From positions 1 through 64,000 of the forward strand of contig JAAEEP010000014.1 of the NCBI GenBank assembly GCA_013415695.1: DNA of 64,000 nt, read 5' to 3'. A program made the position numbers and the translations under genes. Positions 41,810-51,593 of the stretch are shown in pieces; the first letter of the stretch is position 1, and each line of letters starts with the position of its first letter. The DNA is from Methanomassiliicoccales archaeon. Lineage in GTDB: Archaea; Thermoplasmatota; Thermoplasmata; Methanomassiliicoccales; JAAEEP01. The notes beneath the pieces are model-generated. The model was not told where the DNA came from and ran no database searches. It saw nothing but the letters and a program-made list of their open reading frames with translations.

Positions 41810-43531
41810 ATGAGCGTCAATCCAGGGACAGATAGGAGTCCGATCCACATTATCGAGAGCAGACTCACCCAACTTCTGACCCTCAATGTCCGGGAATATC
41901 TCAGGAAGTGGCTTCCCCTCAGCATCTTCATAGGCATCGTGGGTGGGATAGGAGCCATCATTTTTCAGATCCTTCTCGATATTGTGTGGACGCTCTGCTA
42001 CGGCCAGGGGACGGTGCCATGGTACCTGATACTCCTTTTTCCTGCCGCCGGCGGCTTGATCGTGGGATTGATCGTACACAGGTTCGCCCCCGAGGCCGCT
42101 GGACACGGTACCGATTCGGTGATTGATGCCTTGCACCAAAAGGGTGGGAAGATCAGGATACGGGTAGTTCCAGTCAAGATCATCGCCAGCGCCATAACCA
42201 TCGGTACTGGTGGCAGCGCTGGTAGAGAGGGACCAATAGCCCAGATCGGTGCTGGACTAGCATCTTGGCTGGGGACAAAGCTCAAGCTGAGCCGTTCCGA
42301 CCTGAGGATATTCGTGGTCAGCGGGATGGCCGCTGGATTCTCGGCCATATTCAAGGCCCCCCTTGGCTCGGCCATCTTCGCCATGGAGGTCCCCTACAAG
42401 AACGACCTGGAGACGAACGCCGTAATCCCTGCCATGATATCGAGCGTGGTTGCCTACCTCACGTTCATACCGTTCTACGGGACGAAGCCCATCTTTAATG
42501 TGCCGGTCTCGGAGCTGGCGATATCCAGCAGCAACATTTTTCTCGTGTTCCTAGTGGGGATACTAGTGGGAGTGTTGGGAATCGTTTTCGTCAAGGTGTT
42601 CTATGGGGCCAGGAACTTCTTCCGATCCTTGAACATGCCATTCTTTCTCAAGACCGGTTTCGGGGGGCTGATGGTGGGCGTCCTAGGTCTGGCCCTCCCC
42701 GAGGTGCTCGGTCTTGGATCCAGTACCATTCAGGGAATACTGAGCGGATCGTACACCTCGATCACATTCCTCCTGGCGATCGTGGTTGGCAAGATGGTCG
42801 CTACCTCCTTCAGTATCGGCTCTGGGGGGAGCGGGGGTGTGTTCTTTCCCTCGCTGCTCATAGGTGGAGCCCTGGGAGGGGCGGTGGCCTCCTTGTTCGG
42901 AATGGAATATCTTCCTCTTTGCGTGCTTGTGGGGATGGGGGCCATGATGGCCGGGGTTACCAAGACCCCTGTGTCCACTTCCATCATGATCACGGAAATG
43001 GTAGGGGGATACATGGCCCTTATCCCCATCATGATAGGCTCGGTGATAAGCTACATCATCACTGGAAGATGCACCATTTACGAGAAACAGATTGCCCAGA
43101 AATCATTCTCAATGGACGTTTCCTGCCTTAGTATGGTCAAGGTAAGCGAGGCCATGAACGACAGGATCATCACTATACCCTACAACGTGTCGATCGATGA
43201 GGCTTACCGGATCGCGAGAGACAATCCACACTACCTTTACCCTGTCGTCGATGACAACGGCAGGATCCTGGGGGTGGCCCCCAGGGAGAGGATAGACGAG
43301 GTCCATCAAAGGCTCCCGGACTCCTCCGTGATGCAGGTACTCCAGACCCACTTCGAGCCCGTGGACTCCGACAAGGAGGTCCTCACGGCCTTCGAGATCA
43401 TGAACAACAAGCAGATCTCACGTATGATAGTTGTTGATCCAGAGGACCGAAGGAGGGTGGTGGGGACCATCACAAGGTACGACATCCTGAACATTATGGA
43501 GCATCTCGATGAGAGGCACCACGAGTACTGA
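41810..43531 (+). CDS. ClC-family chloride channel/antiporter with CBS pair
   Basis: A 573-residue membrane protein. ClC motifs: GTGGSAGREGPIAQIG (about 131-146) with the gating glutamate in GREGP, FKAPLGSAIFAMEVPY, and GSGGSGGVFFPSLLIGGALGG (about 337) for anion coordination. About ten to eleven helices are followed by two CBS domains (about 437-573: AMNDRIITIPYNVSIDEAYR and VLQTHFEPVDSDKEVLTAFE), which usually bind adenine nucleotides and gate transport. It begins 48 bp after the Fe-S protein gene, with GGGAG overlapping the start region, so they may be co-transcribed. Confidence 0.93.
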   Translation: MSVNPGTDRSPIHIIESRLTQLLTLNVREYLRKWLPLSIFIGIVGGIGAIIFQILLDIVWTLCYGQGTVPWYLILLFPAAGGLIVGLIVHRFAPEAAGHGTDSVIDALHQKGGKIRIRVVPVKIIASAITIGTGGSAGREGPIAQIGAGLASWLGTKLKLSRSDLRIFVVSGMAAGFSAIFKAPLGSAIFAMEVPYKNDLETNAVIPAMISSVVAYLTFIPFYGTKPIFNVPVSELAISSSNIFLVFLVGILVGVLGIVFVKVFYGARNFFRSLNMPFFLKTGFGGLMVGVLGLALPEVLGLGSSTIQGILSGSYTSITFLLAIVVGKMVATSFSIGSGGSGGVFFPSLLIGGALGGAVASLFGMEYLPLCVLVGMGAMMAGVTKTPVSTSIMITEMVGGYMALIPIMIGSVISYIITGRCTIYEKQIAQKSFSMDVSCLSMVKVSEAMNDRIITIPYNVSIDEAYRIARDNPHYLYPVVDDNGRILGVAPRERIDEVHQRLPDSSVMQVLQTHFEPVDSDKEVLTAFEIMNNKQISRMIVVDPEDRRRVVGTITRYDILNIMEHLDERHHEY

Positions 43532-43592
43532 TGTCCTTCGGTAATCCCGATAAGTTGAAATACGGCAAGCCCCTGAAAGCGATTTGCTGGCT

Positions 43593-46334
43593 ATGGTGTT
43601 CGAACTTCTGGATGAGCGGATACAGAGTGTCCTCGACGGAAAGGGTATAGGGGAGCCTACGGGCCCCCAGCGCGCCGCCATACCAGTGATACTAAGCGGA
43701 AAGAATGTCCTCCTGGTTGCCCCAACCGGAATTGGAAAGACCGAAGCGGCCATGCTCCCCATATTGCACAATCTTCTGGGGTTGGAAGGAAAGGGCATCA
43801 AGTGCCTATACATCACTCCCTTGAGGGCTCTGAACAGGGACATGCTTCGTCGACTGGAGGAGTTTGGTCAGCAGCTGGGAATAAGCGTGGCCGTCAGGCA
43901 CGGAGATACCACACAGTCAGAGAGGAACAGGCAGTCCAGGAAACCGCCGGATGTCCTAATCACCACCCCCGAGACACTTCAGATATTGTTCACGGGAAGG
44001 AGGTTGAGAGAACATTTAGCCAACATCCGATATCTCGTGGTTGACGAGATTCACGAACTGGCAGATGACGAGAGAGGCGCTCAGCTCTCGGTGAGCATGG
44101 AGCGATTGGTGAGCCTGACCGGTGAGTATCAGCGTGTCGGCCTCTCGGCAACTGTGGGAACCATCGAAGAGGTAGCACGGTTTCTTGGAGGCAACGGCAG
44201 GAAAGTCTCCATCATCAGAGGTGACATCACCAAGGAGATGTCGGTTCAGGTGCAGAGCCCTGGAACAACCGATGCTGATAGGGATCTTGCAGGTACCCTT
44301 CAAAGCGATCCTCAGCTGGTTTCCTGCATGAGACGATGCCGTGAACTGGTTGAGAGGCACAGGTCCACGCTCGTGTTCGTGAACACCCGTGACACGGCGG
44401 AGGCTCTCGCCGCACGGTATCACGTCTGGGACGAGAATTTCCCGATCGGGGTTCACCACGGTTCATTGTCCAAGGACATTCGTATCCAGATGGAGGATGA
44501 CTTCAAGGAGGAGAGATTGAGGGGCCTCATATCAACCTCCTCCTTGGAGATGGGGATTGACATTGGTTCGGCGGATTTCGCGATCCAGTACAACTCTCCG
44601 CGACAAGTTACCAGATTGATACAGAGGATGGGTAGAGCAGGTCACAAGGTCGGACTTCTTTCAGAGGGTGCGGTAGTGGCTTCCAATCCCGATGAGGTCG
44701 GGGAGGGCCTCGTCATATCCCGGAGAGCGATAACGGGGGAGATCGAGCCCTTGAGGGTCCGGGAGAATCCTCTTACGGTGGTGGCGAACCAATTGTTGTC
44801 GATGGGGATGGTCGGTGAGGTGGAAACCGATTGGGCTTATGAGACCATCAGGAAGGCGTACCCGTTCAGGAACCTGGCACGGTCGCGGTTCGATGAGGTT
44901 TTGGAGCAGCTCTCCCGTATTGGGCTGGTTTTTGTTGGCAGCGAGAGCTACCGCAGATCACGTAGGGGGATGAAATACTTCTACGACAACATCTCCATGA
45001 TTCCCGATGAGCGCACCTTCAAGATCAGGGATATTGGCACCAGGAAGATTGTGGGCACCCTGGACGAGAGCTTCGTGATAACCTTCGCCGAACCCTTCGC
45101 CACGTTCATCACCCGTGGAAGAAGCTGGAGGATCGTGGAAATCGGAGAGGACGAGTTGCTGGTGGAGCAGGTGAACGAGATAGGCTCTGTCCCTTCATGG
45201 GTGGGAGAGGATATCCCCGTACCCATGGAGGTGGCAATGGAGGTGGGAAGGTTGCGAAGAACCCTTGATCTGGAGGGATATCCAGGTGACGAGGGAGCGC
45301 TGACGGTATTCCGTGATTTCGTCGAGGAGGGGGGCGAAGACTTCCCAGTGCCCACGGACAAGCTAATCACGATTGAGGTAGGAAGGAAGATGGTCATCAT
45401 CAACGCGTGTTTCGGCACCCGTGTAAATGAGACCATCTCCAAGATACTGTCAGTGCTGCTTACTGCAAGATTGGGGGAGAGTGTAGGCGTCCGTACCGAC
45501 CCTTACAGGATCATATTGGAATTACCGAGAGATCTGAACCCCCAGATCATTGTGAATACAATGAAATCCATCAGGGCAGACAGCATTGAATCCCTTATGA
45601 AGCTCGTCCTCAGGAACTCGAGTTATCTACGGTGGAGATTCGTATACGTTGCGAAGAAGTTCGGGGTTATAGAGAGGGATGCAGACCACAGGACAATACG
45701 CTTCCAGAGGCTGGTGGAAACATTCGAGGACACCGTCCTGGTCCAGGAGGCTATTGACAAGGTACTCTGGGAAGATCTGGACCTGGAATCCACTAGGGAG
45801 TTATCCAGGAAGATCGAGGAAGGGGAGATAGAGTTCCAGGTTTGTGGGATATCTCCATTCGGCAGGGCTGGACTGCAGCATTCAAAGGATATGATTATGC
45901 CCCAAAGGGCTGACCACTCCATACTCATGGCTCTCAAGAAGCGACTGGAGGTAGAGCCCCTATATCTGACATGCCTCAACTGCCACAAGCAGTGGAGAAC
46001 CACACCGCTGAACGCGGAAAAGAAGATAGTGTGCCCTCATTGCGGAGGACACATGGTAGCCGCTCTTCACGGGTACAATAAGGAGGATGTGAAGCTCCTT
46101 AAAAAGAAGGATCCCAACGAGGAGGAGGGGCGTGAGGTGCGCCGTATGTACAAGAACGCGAACCTCGTCAAGGAAAATGGAAGACAGGCTCTCCTGGCGC
46201 TTGCCGGGAGAGGGATTGGCCCTGACGCTGCCGCCAGAATCCTCTCGGGGTTCTATGATAATGAGGACGAGTTCCTGAGGGACATCCTCAGCGCGGAGAT
46301 CAACTATGCCAGGACCAAACGATTCTGGGATTGA
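43593..46334 (+). CDS. Lhr-type superfamily 2 helicase
   Basis: A large ATP-dependent helicase of the Lhr-Core type, about 913 residues. Motif I is APTGIGKTEA (about 44-53), Ia TPLRALNRDM, II DEIHELADDERG (DEIH), III SATVG, IV VFVNTRDTAEALA, and VI QRMGRAGHKVG. The middle holds the winged helix and Lhr-specific domain. A zinc knuckle CLNCHKQW ... CPHCGG lies about 790-820, and a helix-hairpin-helix-like GRGIGPDAAARILSG at the C-terminus. Archaeal Lhr proteins unwind DNA or RNA:DNA forks in repair. The ATG at 43593 is preferred over TTG at 43584. Confidence 0.92.
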   Translation: MVFELLDERIQSVLDGKGIGEPTGPQRAAIPVILSGKNVLLVAPTGIGKTEAAMLPILHNLLGLEGKGIKCLYITPLRALNRDMLRRLEEFGQQLGISVAVRHGDTTQSERNRQSRKPPDVLITTPETLQILFTGRRLREHLANIRYLVVDEIHELADDERGAQLSVSMERLVSLTGEYQRVGLSATVGTIEEVARFLGGNGRKVSIIRGDITKEMSVQVQSPGTTDADRDLAGTLQSDPQLVSCMRRCRELVERHRSTLVFVNTRDTAEALAARYHVWDENFPIGVHHGSLSKDIRIQMEDDFKEERLRGLISTSSLEMGIDIGSADFAIQYNSPRQVTRLIQRMGRAGHKVGLLSEGAVVASNPDEVGEGLVISRRAITGEIEPLRVRENPLTVVANQLLSMGMVGEVETDWAYETIRKAYPFRNLARSRFDEVLEQLSRIGLVFVGSESYRRSRRGMKYFYDNISMIPDERTFKIRDIGTRKIVGTLDESFVITFAEPFATFITRGRSWRIVEIGEDELLVEQVNEIGSVPSWVGEDIPVPMEVAMEVGRLRRTLDLEGYPGDEGALTVFRDFVEEGGEDFPVPTDKLITIEVGRKMVIINACFGTRVNETISKILSVLLTARLGESVGVRTDPYRIILELPRDLNPQIIVNTMKSIRADSIESLMKLVLRNSSYLRWRFVYVAKKFGVIERDADHRTIRFQRLVETFEDTVLVQEAIDKVLWEDLDLESTRELSRKIEEGEIEFQVCGISPFGRAGLQHSKDMIMPQRADHSILMALKKRLEVEPLYLTCLNCHKQWRTTPLNAEKKIVCPHCGGHMVAALHGYNKEDVKLLKKKDPNEEEGREVRRMYKNANLVKENGRQALLALAGRGIGPDAAARILSGFYDNEDEFLRDILSAEINYARTKRFWD

Positions 46335-46357
46335 TCACCCCTATAGGCCGGGTTCTA

Positions 46358-47596
46358 TCAGAACGGAAGAACGCCCTTTGCTATCTCCTCAAACTCTTCG
46401 TTCGTCAGTTTCCGCTTCTTCTCTATCGCGAATTCTTTCACCTTGGCCAAGATATCCATCGCTTGATCATCGGTTGGTTCCGGGAATCCAAGCTCCTCGG
46501 CTTTCATCCGGATGGATGAGATCCCTGATTTCTTTCCGAGTACGATATGCACATCATCCTGCCCGATCGTCTTAGGATGAATGGGGAACATGACCAGCGG
46601 CATTCCAAGCTTCTTGAGCCGCTCCCACCAGCCTATTACGATCCCAGATTCGCTGGCATAGAAGTTGTCTCCAACTATCGGCTTGTTGTCTGGCATGATG
46701 ACATTGGTTCTTTCCTGTACCAATTTGGATAGTTCGTAGAGCTTGTCGAATTTGATATGTGAGAGATCGACACCATACAACATTTGCAGAGCACACAGGA
46801 TCTCTTCGAGGGAACAGTTACCAAGTCTCTCTCCTATTGCGTTGACTGTGGTATGTACCACTTGACCTCCGGCCTGCAATCCAGCGATGGAGTTGGCCAC
46901 AGCAAGGCCGAAATCATTGTGCATGTGCATCTCAACTGGTTTCCCAAGCCGCTTGATGATCTTCTTTGTCATGTATCTGATAGTTTCTGGAGTGCAAACA
47001 CCGAAGGTATCGACGAGCGCAAAGGAATCTGCATGACCTTCGGTACTGACCTTCTCCATCAGATCGAGATACCAATTGATATCTGCCCGGGTGGAATCGA
47101 TGCAGAAGAAGCAAGTGTAGAGACCGTGTTCGCCAGCATATGCGGTTGCCTCGATCGATTTTCTCATCGCAGTTTCCATGGTCCAACCATAAGCATACTC
47201 GACAATTTGGGTTGAACTAGGGATCTCCATGATGACTCCGTCGACACCGCATTCAAGGGCCAATTCAACATCACTCTTCATACACCGAGTGAAGGCGAAG
47301 ACCTTGGCGTCCACCTCCTTGGCAATCTCCTTGACGGCTGCCTTATCATCTTCCGATACGGCGGGCATTCCTGCCTCGATGCGCTCAACTCCGACCTCGG
47401 CCAGTTTCAGGGCTATTGCCATTTTATCTTCTTTTCTAAGTACCACACCGGCCTGTTGTTCACCATCTCTAAGCGTTATGTCCTCAAATTCAATGTTTTT
47501 GGGAAAATCCACGAATGTCTCTTCGATGAAATTGTATGGTGATACCCACCATGAATCATTTTTCCACCTTGAATCGTCTTTCATTCCTGATACCAT
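46358..47596 (-). CDS. DRE-TIM metallolyase, homocitrate/isopropylmalate synthase-like
   Basis: About 412 residues of the LeuA/NifV/homocitrate synthase superfamily. DITLRDGEQQAGV has the catalytic arginine and metal aspartate, GVERIEAGMPAVS follows, and VEMHMHNDFGLAVANS holds the HxH metal ligands; NAIGERLGNCSLEEIL is conserved too. The C-terminus (HIVLGKKSGISSI) is the short post-barrel domain without a leucine-regulation region. It condenses a 2-oxo acid with acetyl-CoA or a similar donor; which one cannot be said. The frame is open to 47650, but the ATGs at 47596 and 47584 (MKDDSRWKNDSWWVSPYNF) are more likely starts. A GTTAAATATG element is about 90 bp upstream. Confidence 0.83.
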   Translation of the reverse strand: MVSGMKDDSRWKNDSWWVSPYNFIEETFVDFPKNIEFEDITLRDGEQQAGVVLRKEDKMAIALKLAEVGVERIEAGMPAVSEDDKAAVKEIAKEVDAKVFAFTRCMKSDVELALECGVDGVIMEIPSSTQIVEYAYGWTMETAMRKSIEATAYAGEHGLYTCFFCIDSTRADINWYLDLMEKVSTEGHADSFALVDTFGVCTPETIRYMTKKIIKRLGKPVEMHMHNDFGLAVANSIAGLQAGGQVVHTTVNAIGERLGNCSLEEILCALQMLYGVDLSHIKFDKLYELSKLVQERTNVIMPDNKPIVGDNFYASESGIVIGWWERLKKLGMPLVMFPIHPKTIGQDDVHIVLGKKSGISSIRMKAEELGFPEPTDDQAMDILAKVKEFAIEKKRKLTNEEFEEIAKGVLPF

Positions 47597-47843
47597 CCCA
47601 CTTGCGATTTCGACCTTATCGGATTGTGCATATCGTAAACACACAACCAAATATTGTGGTTTTCATGATGTTAGGGAACATATTTAACAATATCTTAGAA
47701 ATGAAACTGGCTATAGTTTTCCAAGCCTTCGACCTGCATATACCAATGTAATAAGTTCCTTTTCAACCACAAATTCGTAGCCCGAAGACACTATCATAAG
47801 AGGGCTTACCGCTGGCCTCAGAATTATCTAGAAGTGTTGGGTA

Positions 47844-48071
47844 TCAATCGTTTACGGTTTCCAGCTTGAACATGACTCCCATCCCCTTCAAGGTAGCCTG
47901 CACCCTGTCGGCGAGGTAGAGCGCCTCCTCAATCGTAGCCTTATCATCCCATCGGTAGACGCTGTCATAATTACCCGTGGTAGCCTCGAAACCGAGGTTG
48001 TGAAGGGCTTCGATGACCTTGGAGGGCCTTTCCCCCTCGGAGCTGAAGGTTATGGTCAGGTACGTGAGCAT
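47844..48071 (-). CDS. small conserved-looking hypothetical protein
   Basis: A 75-residue protein (MLTYLTITFSSEGERPSKVI ... YRWDDKATIEEALYLADRVQATLKGMGVMFKLE), with a strand-helix-strand-helix pattern suggesting a small ferredoxin-like fold. No motif or signal. The ATG at 48071 lies just after TTTATAGATTATG on the minus strand, so leaderless transcription is likely. I do not recognise the family. Confidence 0.65.
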   Translation of the reverse strand: MLTYLTITFSSEGERPSKVIEALHNLGFEATTGNYDSVYRWDDKATIEEALYLADRVQATLKGMGVMFKLETVND

Positions 48072-48107
48072 CAATAATCATAATCTATAAACGTGGATAA
48101 AAACCTA

Positions 48108-48749
48108 TCAACCCTGAGTCGGTATCTCATCGTCCAAGATGAGTTTTTCTGGTTGAAACCCTCGAGCTATGATGTAAATCTCGGAGCTGCTGGACCTCGA
48201 AGCCTTAGGAGAGTGAAGTTTGACTTCCTTGAAACATGACTCGACAACTCGACGGAGATCTCGGATCATATCCCCCTCGAACACCTTTGCCAGGAAACTT
48301 CCACCCGGACGAAGGGTTACCTTGGCGATGCTTAGGGCTGTTTCTACCAGACCGACCGATCTAGCGTGATCGGTCGAGTAGTGGCCGCTGATGTTGGGTG
48401 ACATGTCGGAGAGCACCACATCTGCCTCTCCCTCAAGAGCGGCGAGCAACCTTCCAACGGTCTCCTCCTTCCTGAGATCGCCCCTGATGGTTTCCACCCC
48501 ATCGATTGGAGGAATGGTTTGGAGATCGACGCCAACGACCTTTCCGCTTGGACCAACCGCCTCCTTGGCTACCTGGAGCCAACCTCCTGGGGCCGCACCG
48601 AGATCAACGACCCTGTATCCCTCCCTGAGCAGATGGAACTTGTTGTCTATCTGCTTCAATTTGAAGGCGGCTCGGCTCCTGTAATCCATCTGCTTGGCCT
48701 TCTTGTAGTAGTAATCGCTCCTCCTTGTTTGGAGCCAGCGCTTGGTCAT
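48108..48749 (-). CDS. rlmE: FtsJ/RrmJ-type rRNA 2'-O-methyltransferase
   Basis: SAM-dependent 2'-O-methyltransferase of the RrmJ family, 213 residues from the ATG at 48749, which matches the family size (U2552-type methylation of the A-loop in 23S rRNA). RSRAAFKLKQIDNKF contains the first catalytic lysine, VVDLGAAPGGWLQVA the SAM loop, VVLSDMSPNISGHYSTD the catalytic aspartate, FLAKVFEGD the second lysine, and SRSSSSEIYIIARGF the final serine/glutamate part. The extension to 48806 is not typical of the family. No neighbours suggest other functions; divergent from purM. Confidence 0.9.
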   Translation of the reverse strand: MTKRWLQTRRSDYYYKKAKQMDYRSRAAFKLKQIDNKFHLLREGYRVVDLGAAPGGWLQVAKEAVGPSGKVVGVDLQTIPPIDGVETIRGDLRKEETVGRLLAALEGEADVVLSDMSPNISGHYSTDHARSVGLVETALSIAKVTLRPGGSFLAKVFEGDMIRDLRRVVESCFKEVKLHSPKASRSSSSEIYIIARGFQPEKLILDDEIPTQG

Positions 48750-48844
48750 CCCACTCCGATTCACATGAGAAAGTGATAAACCTTTGGTCTCCGGCAACAG
48801 AAGCATTTTTCAGCCGGTGGTCCATTATCCCATGAGGTACCTGG

Positions 48845-49870
48845 ATGAGCCGCAAAGGTTGGACCTACGCCCAATCGGGAGTTGATATCGACCGCAAGTC
48901 GAAGGCCATAAGCACCCTGGTAGCCCAGCTAGCTTACAGGCGCAAAGGCCGGGGGACCATGGTCAAGGCAGAGGGGCAGTTCACCGGAATGATCGATTTC
49001 GGGGATGTTCTTCTGACCCTCTGCACTGACGGGGTGGGGACCAAGCTACTCGTGGCTGAGACAATGGGCCGTTGGGATACGGTGGGTATCGACTGCATAG
49101 CTATGAACGTCAACGACACCATCGTTGTTGGTGCAGAGCCGATGGCCTTCGTTGATTACATTGCTATAGACCGCCCTGACGAGGAGTTGACCTCGCAGAT
49201 AGGACTCGGTCTTGAGCGCGGGGCGGAGCTCGCCAACATGGACATCGTTGGTGGGGAGATAGCGGTCATGCCAGAAGTCGTGAACGGAGTGGATATCTCG
49301 GGAACCTGTCTTGGATTTGTTCCCAAGGAAAAAGTGGTGAATTCCGACAGCATAGAGGTGGGCGATATGATCATCGGTCTGCCGAGCTCGGGTATCCATT
49401 CCAACGGACTAACCCTTGCTAGGAAGATAATGGCCTCCGAGAATGTTGACTACTCGGAGAAACCATCCGTTCTGGAGAGATCCGTGGGCGAAGAGTTGCT
49501 CGTTCCTACTGAGATCTACGTTCGTAGCGTATTGAAGCTTCTAGATAGCTGCCAAGTGAGGGGCATGGTCAACATCACTGGGGGTGGACTTCGCAACTTC
49601 CTGCGCCTGAAGGGTGGTGTGAGCTTCGAAATCGAGAAGCCTTTGGATCCAAAACCAATATTCAGCTACCTCCAGGACCTGGGTTCGGTCGAGGACCGAG
49701 AGATGTACCAGACATTCAACATGGGAATGGGCTTCGCGATTATCGTCTCCGAAGCAGATTCCGGAACTGCTCTAGAAGCTCTTGGCAATGATGCGAGTAT
49801 TGTGGGCAGAGTCTGCGAGGGAAATGGCGTTGCCATCCCCCAGATGGCCATCTCTTATTTTGAATACTGA
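48845..49870 (+). CDS. purM: phosphoribosylformylglycinamidine cyclo-ligase (AIR synthase)
   Basis: Fifth step of purine synthesis: ATP-dependent ring closure of FGAM to aminoimidazole ribotide. 341 residues. TYAQSGVDIDRKS opens the family, LLTLCTDGVGTKLLVA and GIDCIAMNVNDTIVVGAEPM form the ATP and dimer core, DIVGGEIAVMPEV and SSGIHSNGLTLARKI follow, and NITGGGLRNFLRL plus FNMGMGFAIIV close the second domain. Other pur genes are not in the window. The ATG at 48845 gives the canonical N-terminus. Confidence 0.95.
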   Translation: MSRKGWTYAQSGVDIDRKSKAISTLVAQLAYRRKGRGTMVKAEGQFTGMIDFGDVLLTLCTDGVGTKLLVAETMGRWDTVGIDCIAMNVNDTIVVGAEPMAFVDYIAIDRPDEELTSQIGLGLERGAELANMDIVGGEIAVMPEVVNGVDISGTCLGFVPKEKVVNSDSIEVGDMIIGLPSSGIHSNGLTLARKIMASENVDYSEKPSVLERSVGEELLVPTEIYVRSVLKLLDSCQVRGMVNITGGGLRNFLRLKGGVSFEIEKPLDPKPIFSYLQDLGSVEDREMYQTFNMGMGFAIIVSEADSGTALEALGNDASIVGRVCEGNGVAIPQMAISYFEY

Positions 49871-49874
49871 TCCT

Positions 49875-50429
49875 TCATCGTGTTGACTGCCTCACGCCGT
49901 GGGCGATCACTGCAGAGACCGCTCCCATCGCTGTGCAGGTTTCCAGCGACATACCCCTCTCGCTTATGTCCAGGTGCGCCTTGGCTATCTCGTGAACATT
50001 CTTGGGAACTCCCCTTGGACCAAGTCCGAAGATGAGGCAAATGCCCTCCCCTCGAGAGAGCTTGTCTATCAGTTGCTGCACGCTCACTCTCTTATTCTCC
50101 TGGGGCTTACTGGTTGTCAGTATCACATCTCCAAGCTGGGGAGGGAATCCCCTGGCCGGATAGGAGAATGATTGGAAGCGCCCCTGTGAGGCTAGCTCTC
50201 TGAGATATCTCCCATCATCCCCAATGGTTGTAGTTTCGGCCACCCAATCGGCCAGCTCCCTCGGTGTAGATGGTCCATCTGGGAATGGAAAACCAAAGGT
50301 TGCCAGGTTCTGATCCAAAGCCAGTGCTAAGGCCCCGGCCCTAGCCAGTGCCCTGCGGTGAGCCTCCCTGAAGTTGTTAGGATCGTATGAATTGAAAAGG
50401 CCAATTGTGGCCCTACCTAGCCTTGCCAC
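49875..50429 (-). CDS. DUF531 family protein
   Basis: A 184-residue archaeal protein matching the DUF531 pattern: IGLFNSYDPNNFREAHRRAL at the start, LATFGFPFPDGPSTPRELADWV in the middle, and FGLGPRGVPKNVHEIAKAHLD then SLETCTAMGAVSAVI at the end. The C-terminal part resembles the knotted SAM-binding region of SPOUT methyltransferases, so an RNA methyltransferase role has been suspected but is not shown by sequence. The GTG start at 50429 follows GTTAATACTATG by about 25 nt (leaderless). Its stop lies 5 bp from that of purM. Confidence 0.82.
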   Translation of the reverse strand: MARLGRATIGLFNSYDPNNFREAHRRALARAGALALALDQNLATFGFPFPDGPSTPRELADWVAETTTIGDDGRYLRELASQGRFQSFSYPARGFPPQLGDVILTTSKPQENKRVSVQQLIDKLSRGEGICLIFGLGPRGVPKNVHEIAKAHLDISERGMSLETCTAMGAVSAVIAHGVRQSTR

Positions 50430-50468
50430 GGCATCTAGAAGGTTCTCATAGTATTAACCGTGAGCGGG

Positions 50469-51527
50469 CTATTCGAAAATCGGTACCTTCTTCACATTCA
50501 CCAGGGAGTCCCCCTCCCATTGGAACCTCAGTCGATCCCTTCCCTTCCACACTCCCTTCTTGAGGATGTACCCTACCATCAAGCTCATGCCAATGGTCGC
50601 CTCCACATATGCAACGCTCTTGGTGGCCTCCCTGTTGATTTTTCCCCAGGATTGGGCCTCCTCGAAGGTGCAGCCTGAGAGACCCCCCCAGAACGGCACA
50701 TCAGTCGTTATCTGGACAGCATAGTGGTGGCCCCCCTTGTCGTATCCCATGGTCTCGGCTATGACCTCTATCTGCTGGATGAAGTTCTTAGGTACCCCAC
50801 CACCGATGTATATGACGCCGGTCTTCTCCGATTTGAGCTTGATCTGGGTAAGCTCCCAATTATCTCGGATTGGGTCTAGACGCATGAACTCTTTGCCTTT
50901 CTCTCGATTCCGAACATGAGCGCCCGTTAGACCTATACCGATGGAGGAATCGTTCAAGGCTGGAACGAATATAGGGACGCCATATTTGTATGCGTTGTGC
51001 AGGATAGAATTCTCATCATCAATGGTGGATCCAAGAATTTTCATGAATTCCCGACTAGAATATGTTCTGGGTTCCAGAGTCTCGGCGATGTCCCCAATGA
51101 AGGCATCGGTCTCCCTGAACTTCTCCTCATCAACGAGAGTATCATATATGCGATCGATAAAGTGATCTCGAAGAAGGAGATCGTCAATATTTGGAGAGCA
51201 CTTATAGTGACTATATCCTCTTGCCTGGTAGAAATCCTGATAGGGGATAGCCCCGATAGAGACTATGGCGTCAACAATACCATAGCGGATCATGTCCGCT
51301 ATCACCTTTCTCAGACCGCCCGCCACCAAAGGACCTGCCAGGCCCATGATTATAGTTGGCCGTGATTCATCCAATAGAGCCCTTTCATAGGCTATAGCGC
51401 AGGTTGCCAGTGCCCTGCTTTGAATCGAGCTGTCCTTGAATGCCTCTACAAGATCCGCTACCGTACTTATCGATTCGAAATCGATCGATCTGACCTTTTC
51501 ATTCAGAAGGTTCTCCCTAGAGCCCAT
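50469..51527 (-). CDS. deoxyhypusine synthase-like protein lacking the usual catalytic lysine
   Basis: A COG1899 family protein, 352 residues from the ATG at 51527 (GAGGG about 7 nt upstream). NAD-binding and core motifs are present: MGLAGPLVAGGLRKVIADMI, VSIGAIPYQDFYQARG, IYIGGGVPKNF and EEAQSWGKI. Aligned without gaps to human deoxyhypusine synthase, the region after WGKI reads NREATKSVAYVEAT where the human enzyme has RVDAQPVKVYADAS. The Schiff-base lysine is therefore valine, with the nearest lysine two residues earlier. The His288 and Asp316 positions also differ (KNF; FWGGLSGC). It therefore belongs to the DHS-like branch, perhaps making homospermidine or another spermidine-linked product rather than modifying aIF5A. 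Confidence 0.8.
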   Translation of the reverse strand: MGSRENLLNEKVRSIDFESISTVADLVEAFKDSSIQSRALATCAIAYERALLDESRPTIIMGLAGPLVAGGLRKVIADMIRYGIVDAIVSIGAIPYQDFYQARGYSHYKCSPNIDDLLLRDHFIDRIYDTLVDEEKFRETDAFIGDIAETLEPRTYSSREFMKILGSTIDDENSILHNAYKYGVPIFVPALNDSSIGIGLTGAHVRNREKGKEFMRLDPIRDNWELTQIKLKSEKTGVIYIGGGVPKNFIQQIEVIAETMGYDKGGHHYAVQITTDVPFWGGLSGCTFEEAQSWGKINREATKSVAYVEATIGMSLMVGYILKKGVWKGRDRLRFQWEGDSLVNVKKVPIFE

Positions 51528-51593
51528 ACTAATTCCCTCTTTCAAGAATACATCTTACCAAAGAATATAAAAGTTCGATCCGGGGCTTGCCAT

